From contig NCSJ02000271.1 of assembly GCA_002812745.2 (NCBI GenBank), positions 1-59,225 of the forward strand: a stretch of 59,225 nt of DNA, given 5' to 3'. Shown here piece by piece: positions 59,216-59,225 of this stretch. The first letter of the stretch is position 1. Each line of letters opens with the position of its first letter. The notes below the pieces were generated by a model, which saw nothing but the letters and a program-made list of their open reading frames with translations, searched no databases and was not told where the DNA came from. The stretch comes from Scytalidium lignicola. Its lineage: Eukaryota; Ascomycota; Leotiomycetes. Both the position numbers and the translations under genes were made by a program.

Positions 59216-59225
59216 TAAATGAAGG

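Noticed and set aside
1..59225. CRISPR array, operons, bacterial ribosome binding sites
   Set aside because: Introns and gene families show a filamentous fungus; no spaced short direct repeats of CRISPR type were seen.

Overview
This window looks like accessory DNA of a filamentous ascomycete (Pezizomycotina). Genes carry 45-180 bp GT-AG introns, with two likely GC-AG cases. The protein families are typically fungal: Zn2Cys6 and bZIP regulators, TRI12- and DHA2-type MFS pumps, Baeyer-Villiger monooxygenases and NmrA-like proteins. AT-rich tracts hold transposon relics whose stop codons fit C-to-T change, the mark of repeat-induced point mutation (RIP). The species cannot be named from this sequence. 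Both ends lie in transposons: a pogo-type transposase is cut at base 1, and a complete MULE with its target-site duplication ends 2 bp before base 59225.

Layout. 1-2.1 kb: pogo and Tc1/mariner relics. 2.9-5.4 kb: a decayed Zn2Cys6 regulator followed by a MITE. 6.9-15.6 kb: aldo-keto reductase and NmrA-like protein (divergent), a flavin-reductase-like protein, and an inverted pair of SnoaL-like genes (one dead) separated in part by a 2.4-kb pogo element. 15.6-17.9 kb: AT-rich relics with a LINE insertion. 17.9-42.7 kb: a dense run of oxidoreductases, hydrolases and transporters around one Zn2Cys6 regulator. 43-54.4 kb: a conserved hypothetical gene, a PD-(D/E)XK-like protein, a ruined chorismate synthase copy, a decayed membrane protein, a bZIP regulator and a DHA2 MFS pump. 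54.4-59.2 kb: foldback and MITE sequences and the MULE.

The 17.9-42.7 kb block holds a zinc alcohol dehydrogenase, a TRI12-type MFS, three SDRs, a carboxymuconolactone-decarboxylase-like protein, an HSL-type esterase, two type I Baeyer-Villiger monooxygenases, a Zn2Cys6 regulator, a cyclase/formamidase-family hydrolase and a second MFS. I see no PKS, NRPS, terpene synthase or prenyltransferase. The set fits uptake or efflux plus oxidation of an alcohol to a ketone, oxygen insertion to an ester or lactone, and hydrolysis. I therefore read it as a catabolic or detoxification cluster, though a tailoring part of a biosynthetic cluster is not excluded. The 7-mer TTGCCGA (or TCGGCAA) occurs in the upstream region of nearly every gene in this block, up to three times each. 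By eye I found it elsewhere only in the MULE terminal repeats. That suggests one regulon.

Several genes look recently broken: the second MFS by one stop codon, the cyclase by a frameshift and a lost splice acceptor, and the 2.9-kb regulator and chorismate synthase copy by several lesions. The region is being eroded while much of the cluster still reads as intact.
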